Source of the DNA: Myxococcales bacterium | GTDB lineage: Bacteria; Myxococcota; UBA796; SXON01 | NCBI GenBank assembly: GCA_009692585.1 | Contig: SHYX01000013.1 | Location: 38,735-102,734 of the forward strand | DNA length: 64,000 bases | Direction: 5' to 3' | In this document: positions 27,853 through 36,484 of the stretch, in pieces | Position numbering within the stretch: the first letter of the stretch is position 1 | How the letters are laid out: each line of letters begins with the position of its first letter | The notes under the pieces: model-generated | What the model saw: the letters and a program-made list of their open reading frames with translations, nothing else | What the model was told of the DNA's origin: nothing | Database searches by the model: none | Made by a program: the position numbers and the translations under genes

Positions 27853-28956
27853 CTACCTCAACTTCAGCGTCGAAAGGGCCACCAGGGCCAGAAGGCCGGA
27901 GATGATCCAGAAGCGCACGATGATCTTGGGTTCTCCCCAACCCAGTTTTTCGAAATGGTGGTGGATGGGCGCCATCAGGAAGACGCGTCGCCCGGTTCGC
28001 TTGAACCACAACACCTGCAGCGCCACCGAGATCGCTTCCATCACGAAGACCCCCCCGACGAGGGCCAGGAGCAGCTCCTGTTTGATGAAGACCGACATCG
28101 ACCCCAGGGCGCCGCCGATGGCCAGGGAGCCGACGTCGCCCATGAAGATCTGCGCCGGGTAGGCGTTGTACCACAAGAAACCGAGGCCAGCCCCCAGCAT
28201 CGCCAGGCAGAAGACCGCCAGCTCGCCGCCGCCCTGGATGTAGGGAATATGTAGGTACGCGGCGAACTCACTGTGTCCGGCGACGTAGGCCAGGACCGCG
28301 AAGGTCCCGACGCTGGTGATGGTGGTGCCGATGGCCAGCCCGTCGAGGCCGTCGGTGAGATTCACCGCGTTTGACCAGCTCATCACCAGGAAGATCCCCC
28401 AGACGACGTAGAGCCACCCGAAGAGGGCAGGCGCCCCCTCGTAGAGCTTTTCCAGATCGAAGACGGCGTGCTTGTAGAAGGGCATGTGGAAGGTGGCATC
28501 CATGAGCCCCGTCGCGTAGGCGCCGCCGAAGACGACCAGTCCGGTGAGCATCTGAAAGAGGAGCTTGTAGCGGCCGGCCAACCCATCGCTGGATCGTTCG
28601 ATGATCTTCTTCCAATCGTCGACGAAGCCGATGCCACCGCAGGCCAGGGTCACCACCAGCACCAGCCACGGGAGCGGTTCGTCCAGCCGTGCCCACAGTA
28701 GCGTCGAGAGGGCCACGCCCGCCAGCATCACCAGACCGCCCATCGTGGGCGTCCCTACCTTGGTTTCGAGGTGCTCCGTCGGACCGTCCGCCCGGATGAT
28801 CTGCTCCATCTTCTTCTTGCGCATCCATTCGATGAACGCCGGATAAGCCAGGTAGCAGATGGCGAGCGCGGTGATCATCGCGCAGGCGGACCGGAAGGTC
28901 ACGTACCGGAACACGTTGAAGGCCCCGCCCAACGGAATGAGCAAGTGGTAGAGCAT
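27853..28956 (-). CDS. mraY: Phospho-N-acetylmuramoyl-pentapeptide transferase
   Basis: A 367-residue membrane enzyme making lipid I from UDP-MurNAc-pentapeptide and undecaprenyl phosphate. Motifs: KVGTPTMGGLVML near residue 68, FVDDWKKI near 113 (catalytic Asp pair), NAVNLTDGLDGLAIG near 195, FMGDVGSLAIGG near 265 and APIHHHFEKLGW near 322. Ten helices are expected. The ATG at 28956 overlaps the murF stop as TGATG. Confidence 0.96.
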   Translation of the reverse strand: MLYHLLIPLGGAFNVFRYVTFRSACAMITALAICYLAYPAFIEWMRKKKMEQIIRADGPTEHLETKVGTPTMGGLVMLAGVALSTLLWARLDEPLPWLVLVVTLACGGIGFVDDWKKIIERSSDGLAGRYKLLFQMLTGLVVFGGAYATGLMDATFHMPFYKHAVFDLEKLYEGAPALFGWLYVVWGIFLVMSWSNAVNLTDGLDGLAIGTTITSVGTFAVLAYVAGHSEFAAYLHIPYIQGGGELAVFCLAMLGAGLGFLWYNAYPAQIFMGDVGSLAIGGALGSMSVFIKQELLLALVGGVFVMEAISVALQVLWFKRTGRRVFLMAPIHHHFEKLGWGEPKIIVRFWIISGLLALVALSTLKLR

Positions 28957-30302
28957 CAACCCCTCCTGGCAGCACGCAGCCGCTCGACGACACGTTCCAT
29001 GCGGGCGCCGCGGCTGCCCTTGACCAACAGCACGTCCCCCGCTGCAAGCTCGGTAGCGAGGGCCTCAGCGAGGGTATCGGCGTCGGGAAACACGCGCACG
29101 TCGGGGTGCGCCGCTGCCGCACGGGCCATCCGCGCGCCGGTGACACACACCCGCTCCACCCCGAGCGCCAACGCCTCCGCCAACACCGACGCGTGCGCCG
29201 CCTGCTCTTCGTCGCCGAGCTCGAGCATGTCCCCCAGCGCGGCGATGCGCCGGCCGCGTAGGCTCGCCAACGTCCGGAGGGCCGCCGTCATGCTGATGGG
29301 GTTGGCATTGTAGGCGTCGTCGAGCACGGCGATGCCCCCGACGTCCTCAAGGCGGTTGCGCATGCCCTCGGGCGCAAATCGCGACAACGCCGGCCCCATC
29401 GACGCCACCGGCACCCGCAGCGCCCAGCCGACCGCCACCGCCGCGGCGGCGTTGTGCGCCAGGTGAGCCCCGGGAACACCCAGCGTGGCCCGGACCGTGC
29501 CGTCCGGGGTTTCGATCCGGAGCCGGGTCTGCAGACGCTCCCCGTCCACCGCGACATCGGTGAGCCGAATCGTCGCCCGCTCCGACACACCATAGGTCAC
29601 GACGCGCACCCCGTCCGGAAGGGGCATGGCAGCGATGCGGAAGTCGTCCACGTTCACACAGATGACGTCGCCGGGCCGGGCCCCGTCGAACAGCTCCTGT
29701 TTGGCCGACGCCACGCCCTCGATGCTTCCGCAGCCTTCGACGTGCGCCGCGCCCACGTTGGTCAGCAGCCGGACCGTGGGCTGGGAGATGTCGGCGAGCA
29801 GGGCGATCTCGCCCCGATGGTTCATGCCCAGCTCCAACACCATGGCATCGGCGTCGGGAGCCAGCGCGCACAGCGTCAACGGGAGGCCGATGTGGTTGTT
29901 GAGATTCCCCTGGGTGTGGTGCACCGCGCCCAGCGCGGCCAGCACGTCGACCACCATCACCCGGGTGCTGGTCTTGCCGGCGCTGCCGCTGATCCCGACC
30001 ACCGGCCCGTGAAAGTTCGCCCTCACCGACCGGCCGAGATCCTGCAACGCGCGGAGCGTGTCCGGCACCAGCACCAGCCCCGCGTTCCACACGCCGGGGA
30101 CGGTCGAGACCACCGCACCGGCGACGCCCGACGCCGCGGCGACGGGCAGGAACGCGTGGCCGTCGAATTTGTCGCCGGTGAGCGCCACGAACCAGCTCCC
30201 GCGAACCACGCGCCGACTGTCGGTGCCCACCGACCCCGCGGGGCCGTCCTGGATGCGGGTGCCCCCGGTCGCGCGGGCGATGGCCAGGGCATCGAAGATC
30301 AT
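28956..30302 (-). CDS. murF: UDP-MurNAc-tripeptide--D-alanyl-D-alanine ligase
   Basis: A 448-residue Mur ligase that adds the D-Ala-D-Ala dipeptide. Motifs: GDKFDGHAFL near residue 43, P-loop GSAGKTSTRVMV near 104 (Gly-Ser-Ala-Gly-Lys-Thr), NLNNHIGLPLTL near 135, ELGMNHRGEI near 160, TNVGAAHVE near 183 and DDAYNANPISM near 330. It overlaps murE by four bases (ATGA) and mraY by TGATG. Confidence 0.95.
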   Translation of the reverse strand: MIFDALAIARATGGTRIQDGPAGSVGTDSRRVVRGSWFVALTGDKFDGHAFLPVAAASGVAGAVVSTVPGVWNAGLVLVPDTLRALQDLGRSVRANFHGPVVGISGSAGKTSTRVMVVDVLAALGAVHHTQGNLNNHIGLPLTLCALAPDADAMVLELGMNHRGEIALLADISQPTVRLLTNVGAAHVEGCGSIEGVASAKQELFDGARPGDVICVNVDDFRIAAMPLPDGVRVVTYGVSERATIRLTDVAVDGERLQTRLRIETPDGTVRATLGVPGAHLAHNAAAAVAVGWALRVPVASMGPALSRFAPEGMRNRLEDVGGIAVLDDAYNANPISMTAALRTLASLRGRRIAALGDMLELGDEEQAAHASVLAEALALGVERVCVTGARMARAAAAHPDVRVFPDADTLAEALATELAAGDVLLVKGSRGARMERVVERLRAARRG

Positions 30303-31729
30303 CGGAGCGCCTCACGCGCCACGGCGCGGTCGTCGAACGGCACCTTCCCCGAGGCGAGCTCCTGGGTCAGCTCGTGGCCCTTGCCGGCGATGAGCACCAC
30401 GTCGCCCGGCGCCGCGAGTCCGATGGCCAGGCGGATCGCCTGGGCGCGGTCGGGTTCCACGTGCCGCACCGCGCCGCCGAGTCCCGCCACCACCTCCGCG
30501 ATGATGGCGAGCGGATCCTCCGATCGGGGGTTGTCGCTGGTGAGGACCGCGACGTCGGCGCCGGCGGCCACCGCGGCACCCATCAGCGGGCGTTTGCCCC
30601 GGTCCCGATCCCCGCCGCATCCAAAGACGCAGAGGATCCGCCGCGGGCCGAGCCGGCGCAGCTCCGCGAGCACGCGGGCAAGCGCATCGTCGGTGTGGGC
30701 GTAGTCCACGAAGACGCCGAACCCCCGGTCGGTGGGCACCCGCTCCAGACGGCCCGGGGCGCCCGAGGCGCCGGCCAGCCCGCGCAGGGCGACGTCCAGC
30801 TCGATCCCCAGGGCCAAGGCGGCACCCAGGGCGCCCAGCGCATTCTGGAGATTGTGGTGGCCGACGAGGGGCAGGCACAGGCGGCCGGACCCCCGCGGCG
30901 TCACCACGTCGGCCTCGATGCCCTCCCAGGAGGAGCGGGTCGGCGTGGCCCGGAGGTCGGCCGGACCCACGGTGGAGAAGGTCCAGACGGGGCGGTTGCC
31001 CGGACGCATCGAACCCGCGGCGGGGTCGTCGCCGTTGAGCACGGCGGTCCCCTCGAGCAACTCGTGGAACAGGCGCGCCTTGGCGACGGCATATGCCTCC
31101 ATCGTGCCGTGCCAGTCGAGGTGATCGCGGGTGAGGTTGGTGAAGATTGCGGCCCGGAACGGGATGGCGTCGCAGCGCCAGTCGGCCAGACCGATGCTGG
31201 AGGCCTCGAGGGCGCACAGGCCGACGCCGGCATCCCGCATCCGGGCCAGAAGGCCCTGAAGCACCGGCGCCGACGGGCTGGTGTGGGTGCTCACGAACTC
31301 CACGTCGCCGACGAAGTGGCCGGTGGTGCCGACGATTCCGGGAACGAGCCCGGCGGCGCGGGCGATGGCGGCCAGCATGAAGGTGGTGCTCGTCTTGCCG
31401 TTGGTGCCGGTGACGCCCACCGTCGGAACCGACCGCCCCGGGGTAGCCAGCGCGGCGGCGCTAAGGTGGGCCAGCGCGGGCCGGGTTGCCGGAACCCGCA
31501 CCAACGCGACACCGGGGCGCGGCACGACGTCGCGCTCCACCACCACCGCCGCGACGTCCAGGCCGCCTACGCGGTCATGGCCGTCCACCCGGGCACCGCG
31601 GATGGCCACGAACACATCGTCGGCGCCTACCTCGTCATCGCGGTCGCTGACGCGCCGCACCGGCCGGTTGCCCACCCCATGGGCGAGCACGGCGCCGGGT
31701 GCAGCGGACACCAGGGCTTGCAGGGTCAT
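30299..31729 (-). CDS. murE: UDP-MurNAc-tripeptide synthetase
   Basis: A 476-residue Mur ligase adding the third residue of the stem peptide. P-loop VTGTNGKTSTTFML near residue 110, TNLTRDHLDWHGTMEAY near 205, VFVDYAHTDDAL near 340, and DNPRSEDP near 401. The DNPR motif is the one associated with meso-diaminopimelate selection, so a DAP-type wall is predicted. Start ATG at 31729 gives the usual length; no strong ribosome binding site is visible before it. Upstream lies a 235-base gap after ftsI. Confidence 0.94.
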   Translation of the reverse strand: MTLQALVSAAPGAVLAHGVGNRPVRRVSDRDDEVGADDVFVAIRGARVDGHDRVGGLDVAAVVVERDVVPRPGVALVRVPATRPALAHLSAAALATPGRSVPTVGVTGTNGKTSTTFMLAAIARAAGLVPGIVGTTGHFVGDVEFVSTHTSPSAPVLQGLLARMRDAGVGLCALEASSIGLADWRCDAIPFRAAIFTNLTRDHLDWHGTMEAYAVAKARLFHELLEGTAVLNGDDPAAGSMRPGNRPVWTFSTVGPADLRATPTRSSWEGIEADVVTPRGSGRLCLPLVGHHNLQNALGALGAALALGIELDVALRGLAGASGAPGRLERVPTDRGFGVFVDYAHTDDALARVLAELRRLGPRRILCVFGCGGDRDRGKRPLMGAAVAAGADVAVLTSDNPRSEDPLAIIAEVVAGLGGAVRHVEPDRAQAIRLAIGLAAPGDVVLIAGKGHELTQELASGKVPFDDRAVAREALR

Positions 31730-31964
31730 CAACGGGGAGGGCGGGGAAAGGAGGGGGGGAGGTCTTCCGAGTGGGGCCGCCCTGCGGGTGTGCGGACGAT
31801 CGGCGGTGGGACGGCGTGGGACCGGCTCGGGGCCTGGGTCGAAGGAACGACCCGGAGCGCCCCGTGGGGTGAGCCGATTCGGCAGCCGGTAGCCGCGGCG
31901 GGGAGCCGCGACCGGATCCACCATTCTGGCAGACCCACCCGGAAGACCTGGGGATGGAAAAGAA
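31730..31964 (-). other. Gap between ftsI and murE with a small hairpin
   Basis: This 235-base gap has no gene. A short hairpin GGGTCG-aaggaa-CGACCC lies at 31836-31853, without a T-run, so it is a weak attenuator or processing candidate. A separate promoter for murE could lie here but none was recognised. Confidence 0.35.
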
Positions 31965-34079
31965 TCAGTTCAGGTGGAGGATCACCCGCGCGCCGGGCGC
32001 GAGGGCCGTGCCTGCGAGTGGCTCTTGCGAAACGACACGGCCGGAGCCGTGCAGCACCAGGGCGGCGCCGGTGGGCTGGAGCGCGGCGAGCACCGCCCGC
32101 GCCGACCGGCCCGAGAGGTCGGGCAGGAGCCAGGCCCCCGCCGCGTTGGCGGCCACCTCGATGGGGCCAGCAGCGAGCGTGCTCACAAACGGCGCCGGCT
32201 TGCGCGCGACCCTGGGCGGCGGCGGCGGCGCGAGCGGATCGACCGGAATGCCCGGCGCGGGCTCGACCACCGTGCCTTCCGGATCCGGCACGATGCCCAG
32301 GTACCGCATGGTGAACGCGCCGATGGTCGCGAAGGCCGGCGCGGCGGCGATGCCGCCATACTTCGAGCCGACCGTCGGCGTGTCGACGATGACGGCGATG
32401 GCCACCTCCGGGCGGTCGGCCGGCAGGAAGCCCACAAAGGACGACACCCGCTTGGTGGGGCTGTACCCCCCGTTCTCGACCTTCTGGGCCGTACCGGTCT
32501 TGCCCGCCACCCGGTAGCCGGGGACCCGAGCGCGGGTACCGGTGCCATGCTCTTCGATCACGGTCTCCATCATGCGCGCGGTGATCCGGGCGGTCTGTTC
32601 CGAGACCACGCGCCGGTCTTCGCGAGGGTCGCGGGCCATCTCCACCTCGCCGCGGCGGTCCAGCACGGCGTGCACCAGCCGCGGCGTCATGCGCATGCCG
32701 CCGTTGGCGATCGTCGCAACCGCCGCCGCAAGCTGCACCGGTGAGGCGGTGACGCCCTGTCCGAAGGCGGTGGTGGCGAGTTCGATCGGCTTGATGCTGA
32801 CCGCCGAGCGCATGACCCCGGCGACCTCGCCGGGAAGACCGAGGCCGGTGCTGCGACCGAACCCGAAGTCCTTCAGATAGCGCAACGTTTTGTCGGCACC
32901 CAACATAAAGCCAAGCTTTGCCGCGCCAATATTTGAGCTGTACTTGATGACCTCGGTGAGCGAGATCACCCCCTTGGGATGGTCGTCCTTGATGGTCTTG
33001 CTGCCGACCGTCCAGCCCCCGAGCTCGCAATCGATCATCGTGAGCGGGGTGACGAGGCCTTCTTCGAGCGCGGCGGCGGCGATGAAGGGCTTGAACACGC
33101 TGCCCGGCTCCGGTTGGTCCATCGCCGGCCGGTTCTTGAAGTTCTCCTGCTTCTCCCTGGCCGCCCCGTCGTTGGGGTTCCCCGAGGGGCGCGACGCCAT
33201 CGCGAGGATGCCGCCGGTGCGGACGTCGATCACCACCGCCATGGCCGCTTCGGGCTGCGACACCGCCATCGCCTCGTCCAGGGCGCGCTCGGCGGCGTAC
33301 TGGATGGACGCGTCGAGCGTCAGTTGGACGGAATGGCCGGCATTGACCGTCTGCGCCGCGTCGACGCTCCCGTCGATCACGCGCCCCTTCCGATCCTTCT
33401 CCTGGAGCACGCGGACCGTCTCGCCCATCAACTCCCGGTTGAGCAGCTTTTCGAGGCCCGCGACGCCGTCGTCGAAGTTGTCGGTGAAGCCCACCAGCGG
33501 CGCGGCGAGGTCGCGGCCAGGGTACACCCGGACCGGCTCGTCCACCAACCACATCTGGTCGCGACCGACACCGTCCACCAGGGCGGCGGCGGCTTCGGGA
33601 TCGAGAGCGGAGCCGAGCTTGACCTCCTGCGCCCGACGCCCCCCGCGCGCGTCGAAGCGACCCCGGATCCACGTGTCACTGCGCCCAGTCAGCGCCACGA
33701 TCCCGTCGAGGCGGGCCTCGAGGAGCTCGGGAGCCAACTTCGAGGGGTTGGCGTAGAGCGAGGGCAGGTTGACGGTGGATGCAAGCACCCGGCCGTTCCG
33801 ATCGACGATGGAGCCGCGGCGGCCCCGCATTTCCACCGCGAAGCGGAACTGCTCGCGCCCCCGCGCTTCGAGGCGTTCGTCGGGCACGCCCATGACCCAT
33901 CCGGCGCGCAGGGTGAGCAGAACCAGCGCCGTCGCCAGCCCGGCAAATGCCCAACGGGCCCGCGCGCCCGCCTCGGCCAGGATCTCGATGTCCGCGGCCC
34001 CGCTGGGGCGCAACGGCGCTACGCGGGCCCACATTCCCTTGGGCTGGTGCCGCGTCCGACTCGGCGGGTGCGCGTTCAC
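31965..34079 (-). CDS. ftsI: Division transpeptidase FtsI (PBP3) with PASTA tail
   Basis: A 704-residue class B penicillin-binding protein cross-linking septal peptidoglycan. One N-terminal membrane segment near residue 45, a pedestal domain with GSIVDRNGRVLA near 90, then the transpeptidase: catalytic Ser in SVFKPF near 326, SSN near 381 and KTGTAQK near 526. A PASTA-like domain (LPDLSGRSARAVL...) closes the protein from about residue 650. The start is GTG at 34079, overlapping the ftsL stop as GTGA. Confidence 0.95.
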   Translation of the reverse strand: MNAHPPSRTRHQPKGMWARVAPLRPSGAADIEILAEAGARARWAFAGLATALVLLTLRAGWVMGVPDERLEARGREQFRFAVEMRGRRGSIVDRNGRVLASTVNLPSLYANPSKLAPELLEARLDGIVALTGRSDTWIRGRFDARGGRRAQEVKLGSALDPEAAAALVDGVGRDQMWLVDEPVRVYPGRDLAAPLVGFTDNFDDGVAGLEKLLNRELMGETVRVLQEKDRKGRVIDGSVDAAQTVNAGHSVQLTLDASIQYAAERALDEAMAVSQPEAAMAVVIDVRTGGILAMASRPSGNPNDGAAREKQENFKNRPAMDQPEPGSVFKPFIAAAALEEGLVTPLTMIDCELGGWTVGSKTIKDDHPKGVISLTEVIKYSSNIGAAKLGFMLGADKTLRYLKDFGFGRSTGLGLPGEVAGVMRSAVSIKPIELATTAFGQGVTASPVQLAAAVATIANGGMRMTPRLVHAVLDRRGEVEMARDPREDRRVVSEQTARITARMMETVIEEHGTGTRARVPGYRVAGKTGTAQKVENGGYSPTKRVSSFVGFLPADRPEVAIAVIVDTPTVGSKYGGIAAAPAFATIGAFTMRYLGIVPDPEGTVVEPAPGIPVDPLAPPPPPRVARKPAPFVSTLAAGPIEVAANAAGAWLLPDLSGRSARAVLAALQPTGAALVLHGSGRVVSQEPLAGTALAPGARVILHLN

Positions 34080-34414
34080 GGAGCGTCCCCGGCGGAAACG
34101 ACATCCACCACGGCGGCCGGCGCTTCGAGATCCATGGCGACGGCCAGCGCCCCCAGCCGACCGGGCGCGCGCAACATCGTGCGCTCGACCAACAGCCGGT
34201 CGTGATGGGTGCGCGCCCGCACCAGCTCACTCCGCGTGCGGTCCAACACCACCGCCGTCTCACGAACCTGGGTGCGCGTCCACAGATGGACCGAAATCGC
34301 GGCGGCCACGAACACCATCACACCCATGACGCGCAGCAGGGAGCGCACCTCGGGCGCCATCGCCCCGAAGCGCGACGGAAGCGGACGTGAACGCAGGTCG
34401 GCGAGCAAGCTCAT
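34076..34414 (-). CDS. ftsL: Cell division protein FtsL-like
   Basis: A 112-residue bitopic protein: short cytoplasmic N-terminus, one membrane helix (about residues 28-45) and a short coiled-coil-like region with heptad Leu/Val (VLDRTRSELVRARTHHDRLLVERTML). Sequence similarity to FtsL is low in general; the assignment rests on size, topology and position between rsmH and ftsI. Overlaps rsmH as ATGA and ftsI as GTGA. Confidence 0.8.
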   Translation of the reverse strand: MSLLADLRSRPLPSRFGAMAPEVRSLLRVMGVMVFVAAAISVHLWTRTQVRETAVVLDRTRSELVRARTHHDRLLVERTMLRAPGRLGALAVAMDLEAPAAVVDVVSAGDAP

Positions 34415-35310
34415 GTCATCCTCTCGATGGCCCGGACACGAGCCGAGCGCGCACGCGGGTTGTCGTCGTCCTGCCCCTTGCGGGCCCGCCGCTCGACCAG
34501 CCGGTACGCCGGCGTCGTCACCGGCCGCCCGTACAGGTCGCGGGCCGCCCCTTCGCCGGACAACTCCCGAAAACGCGCCTTGACGCGTCGATCTTCCAGC
34601 GAGTGGAAACTGATCACCACCAACCTCCCGCCCGGCGCGAGGCAGCCCGGCAGGTCAGCAAGCGCCCGGTCCAACTCGCCGAGCTCGTCGTTGACGAAGA
34701 TACGGATGGCCTGGAAGGTCCGGGTTGCCGGGTGGATCCGTCCATCGGCCGGAACCACGCTCGCGACCAGTTCGGCCAGTTGACGCGTCGTTCGCAGGGG
34801 CTCGGCGTCTTCCTCCACGCGGCGCTCGACGATGGCGCGCGCAATTCGTCGTGACCGCCGCTCATCGCCATAGCGCCAGAGCACGTCCGCAAGAGCGGCG
34901 GCATCGACATGATCGAGCCACTCCCATGCCGGCTGGCCGCTGGTGGGGTCCATGCGCATGTCCAACGGGCCCACACCGCGGAACGAGAACCCCCGCTCCG
35001 GACGGTCGAGCTGCGGAGACGACACGCCGAGGTCCAAGAGGATGCCGTCGGGGCGCCGCCCACCCAGGAGCGCCGGGAGGGCCGAAAAGCGCGCATGGTG
35101 CAACTCGGCCGTTTCGCCCAGGCGCTGCCGAGACGCGGCGAGGGCGTCAAGGTCGCGGTCACAGCCGACGATCCGCCCGCCGGCGGCGACCACGGCCGAC
35201 GCGTGCCCGCCGAACCCGATGGTGCCGTCGACGTACAGCCCGCCGGCAACGACCGAGAGCAGCTCCACCACGTCGTCAACGAGGACTGGCTGATGCACCC
35301 GCTCATCCAC
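34411..35310 (-). CDS. rsmH: 16S rRNA (cytosine1402-N4)-methyltransferase
   Basis: A 299-residue SAM methyltransferase (formerly MraW). Motifs: HQPVLVDDVVELL at the start, DGTIGFGGHA near residue 28, DRDLDAL near 52, LLDLGVSSPQLDRPERGFSF near 90 and ISFHSLEDRRVK near 237. No ATG fits. GTG at 35310 follows a GGGGGGATTG ribosome site and overlaps mraZ by eight bases; GTG at 35298 is an alternative. Second gene of the dcw operon. Confidence 0.94.
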   Translation of the reverse strand: MDERVHQPVLVDDVVELLSVVAGGLYVDGTIGFGGHASAVVAAGGRIVGCDRDLDALAASRQRLGETAELHHARFSALPALLGGRRPDGILLDLGVSSPQLDRPERGFSFRGVGPLDMRMDPTSGQPAWEWLDHVDAAALADVLWRYGDERRSRRIARAIVERRVEEDAEPLRTTRQLAELVASVVPADGRIHPATRTFQAIRIFVNDELGELDRALADLPGCLAPGGRLVVISFHSLEDRRVKARFRELSGEGAARDLYGRPVTTPAYRLVERRARKGQDDDNPRARSARVRAIERMT

Positions 35311-35740
35311 CAATCCCCCCCAGGTTGTCCCTACGCGAACGCGCCGCCGTCCACGCCTGTCCAAAACCCTCGGTGGACCAGATCTCCACGCGGTCCAACA
35401 GCGAAACCATCGTGATCCTGTCCCCCAACGGCACCAGCTCCCGCAGTTCGACCGGCAACACCAGGCGACCCTGTCGGTCCACGTCGAGCTCACACGCCGA
35501 ACCGAGCCGGAGGAGCTGCTTTTCGTCCTGATAGGGGTCGAAGGGGTCGTCGCCGAGCATGGGACCTTCGACACGCTCGGTGAAGTCCTGCGGGGTGTAG
35601 CCGCGCAATCGGTCGCCATGGGCGATGAACACCAGACTGTAGATGCGATGGGTGTCAAGCGCCGCCTTCAGGCGTGCAGGCACCGTCACCCGGCCCCGGG
35701 CATCCATCGAAAGCTGCTGGTTGAATCTGACTTCCAGCAT
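35303..35740 (-). CDS. mraZ: Transcriptional regulator MraZ
   Basis: A 145-residue protein with two AbrB-like swapped-hairpin repeats: MDARGRVTVPARLK near residue 12 and VDRQGRLVLPVELRE near 90. MraZ binds tandem TGGGN boxes upstream of its own operon and tunes dcw expression. Start ATG at 35740 gives the standard N-terminus. It is the first gene of the cluster, and candidate boxes lie 39-63 bases upstream of its start. Confidence 0.94.
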   Translation of the reverse strand: MLEVRFNQQLSMDARGRVTVPARLKAALDTHRIYSLVFIAHGDRLRGYTPQDFTERVEGPMLGDDPFDPYQDEKQLLRLGSACELDVDRQGRLVLPVELRELVPLGDRITMVSLLDRVEIWSTEGFGQAWTAARSRRDNLGGIGG

Positions 35741-35778
35741 GGGTCTTGCCGCTCGACGGGGAGCGCATCTCCTGGTCG

Positions 35779-35803
35779 TGGGAATGTAATCCATTTCATG
35801 GGA
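35779..35803 (-). promoter_or_regulatory. Candidate MraZ operator
   Basis: On the plus strand TGGGA (35779-35783), ATCCA (35789-35793, the complement of TGGAT) and TGGGA (35799-35803) repeat at exact 10-base intervals. MraZ boxes are TGGGN repeats with a 10-base period upstream of mraZ. Orientation is opposite to the gene, so the call is tentative. Confidence 0.5.
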
Positions 35804-36009
35804 AAAAAAGACGAGAACCCTCTCCAAATTTTCAAAGGTCTCTTTCCACAAGCTTTTCCACACTATGGATAACTCCATGGACTTGACGATACAAGAGTAA
35901 GCAACGGTTCTTTTTCGGGCGTCCCGGCCGGCACCTCCCGGTGCCCAGATTGGGGCTCCACCCTTGCCGAGCAAGGCCACGGTGCGCACCCAATGGACCG
36001 GAGGCCGCC
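35804..36009. promoter_or_regulatory. AT-rich divergent regulatory region mraZ/smpB
   Basis: The only clearly AT-rich island of the window (about 35800-35915), between divergent mraZ and smpB. It must hold both promoters, although no convincing -10/-35 pair was found. TTGACG at 35883 is a possible smpB -35. It also carries three DnaA-box-like 9-mers (separate entry). GGAGG precedes smpB. Confidence 0.5.
35842..35872. promoter_or_regulatory. Cluster of three DnaA-box-like 9-mers
   Basis: CTTTCCACA (35842-35850), TTTTCCACA (35854-35862) and, on the minus strand, TTATCCATA (35864-35872). Each differs from the consensus TTATCCACA by one or two bases. Cluster and AT-richness suggest DnaA-linked control of the dcw operon. 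An origin is not supported, because no dnaA, dnaN or gidA neighbour is present. Confidence 0.35.
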
Positions 36010-36474
36010 ATGGGCGCACGCAAGGGGGAACGCCGAAACATTTGCGAGAACCGGCGCGCGCGTCATGACTACGAGCTCGAAGGGCACACCGAGGCGGGGC
36101 TGATGCTCATGGGGTCCGAGGTCAAGTCGCTGCGTCGTGGGGAGGCTCACCTGCAGGACGCGTGGGTCGGCTTCGAGAATGGAAAACCCTTCTTGATGAA
36201 GGCGCACATCGCGCCCTACCAGCAGGCCACCCACCTCTGCCACGAGCCGGACCGGCCACGCCCCCTTCTCCTCCATTGGCAGGAGTGCGCGCGCCTGCGC
36301 CAGGCCGTGAAGGAGAAGGGACTCACCCTGGTCCCGCTCCGCCTGTACTTCGACGGCCCGTGGGCCAAACTCGAGTTCGCCGTCGGCAAGGGCCGCAAAC
36401 ACCACGACAAACGCGACTCCCTCCGCGAGCTTGAGGATCGCAAGGAGATCGCCCGGGCGATGAATCGGGGTTAG
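36010..36474 (+). CDS. smpB: SsrA-binding protein SmpB
   Basis: A 154-residue partner of tmRNA in rescue of stalled ribosomes. Motifs: NRRARHDYELEGHTEAGLML near residue 12, GSEVKSLRRGEAHL near 35, and the basic tail KGRKHHDKRDSLRE near 125. Start ATG at 36010 with GGAGG seven bases before. First gene of the plus-strand unit smpB-VKOR-prmA-rsmE. No tmRNA gene is in the window. Confidence 0.95.
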   Translation: MGARKGERRNICENRRARHDYELEGHTEAGLMLMGSEVKSLRRGEAHLQDAWVGFENGKPFLMKAHIAPYQQATHLCHEPDRPRPLLLHWQECARLRQAVKEKGLTLVPLRLYFDGPWAKLEFAVGKGRKHHDKRDSLRELEDRKEIARAMNRG

Positions 36475-36484
36475 CCCGCCGACC

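Noticed and set aside
31836..31853. Terminator between ftsI and murE
   Set aside because: A 6-base stem without a T-run is too weak to call; it is only mentioned as a hairpin.
35804..35915. Replication origin at the AT-rich island with DnaA-like boxes
   Set aside because: Neighbours are mraZ and smpB, not dnaA, dnaN or gidA, and only three imperfect boxes exist.
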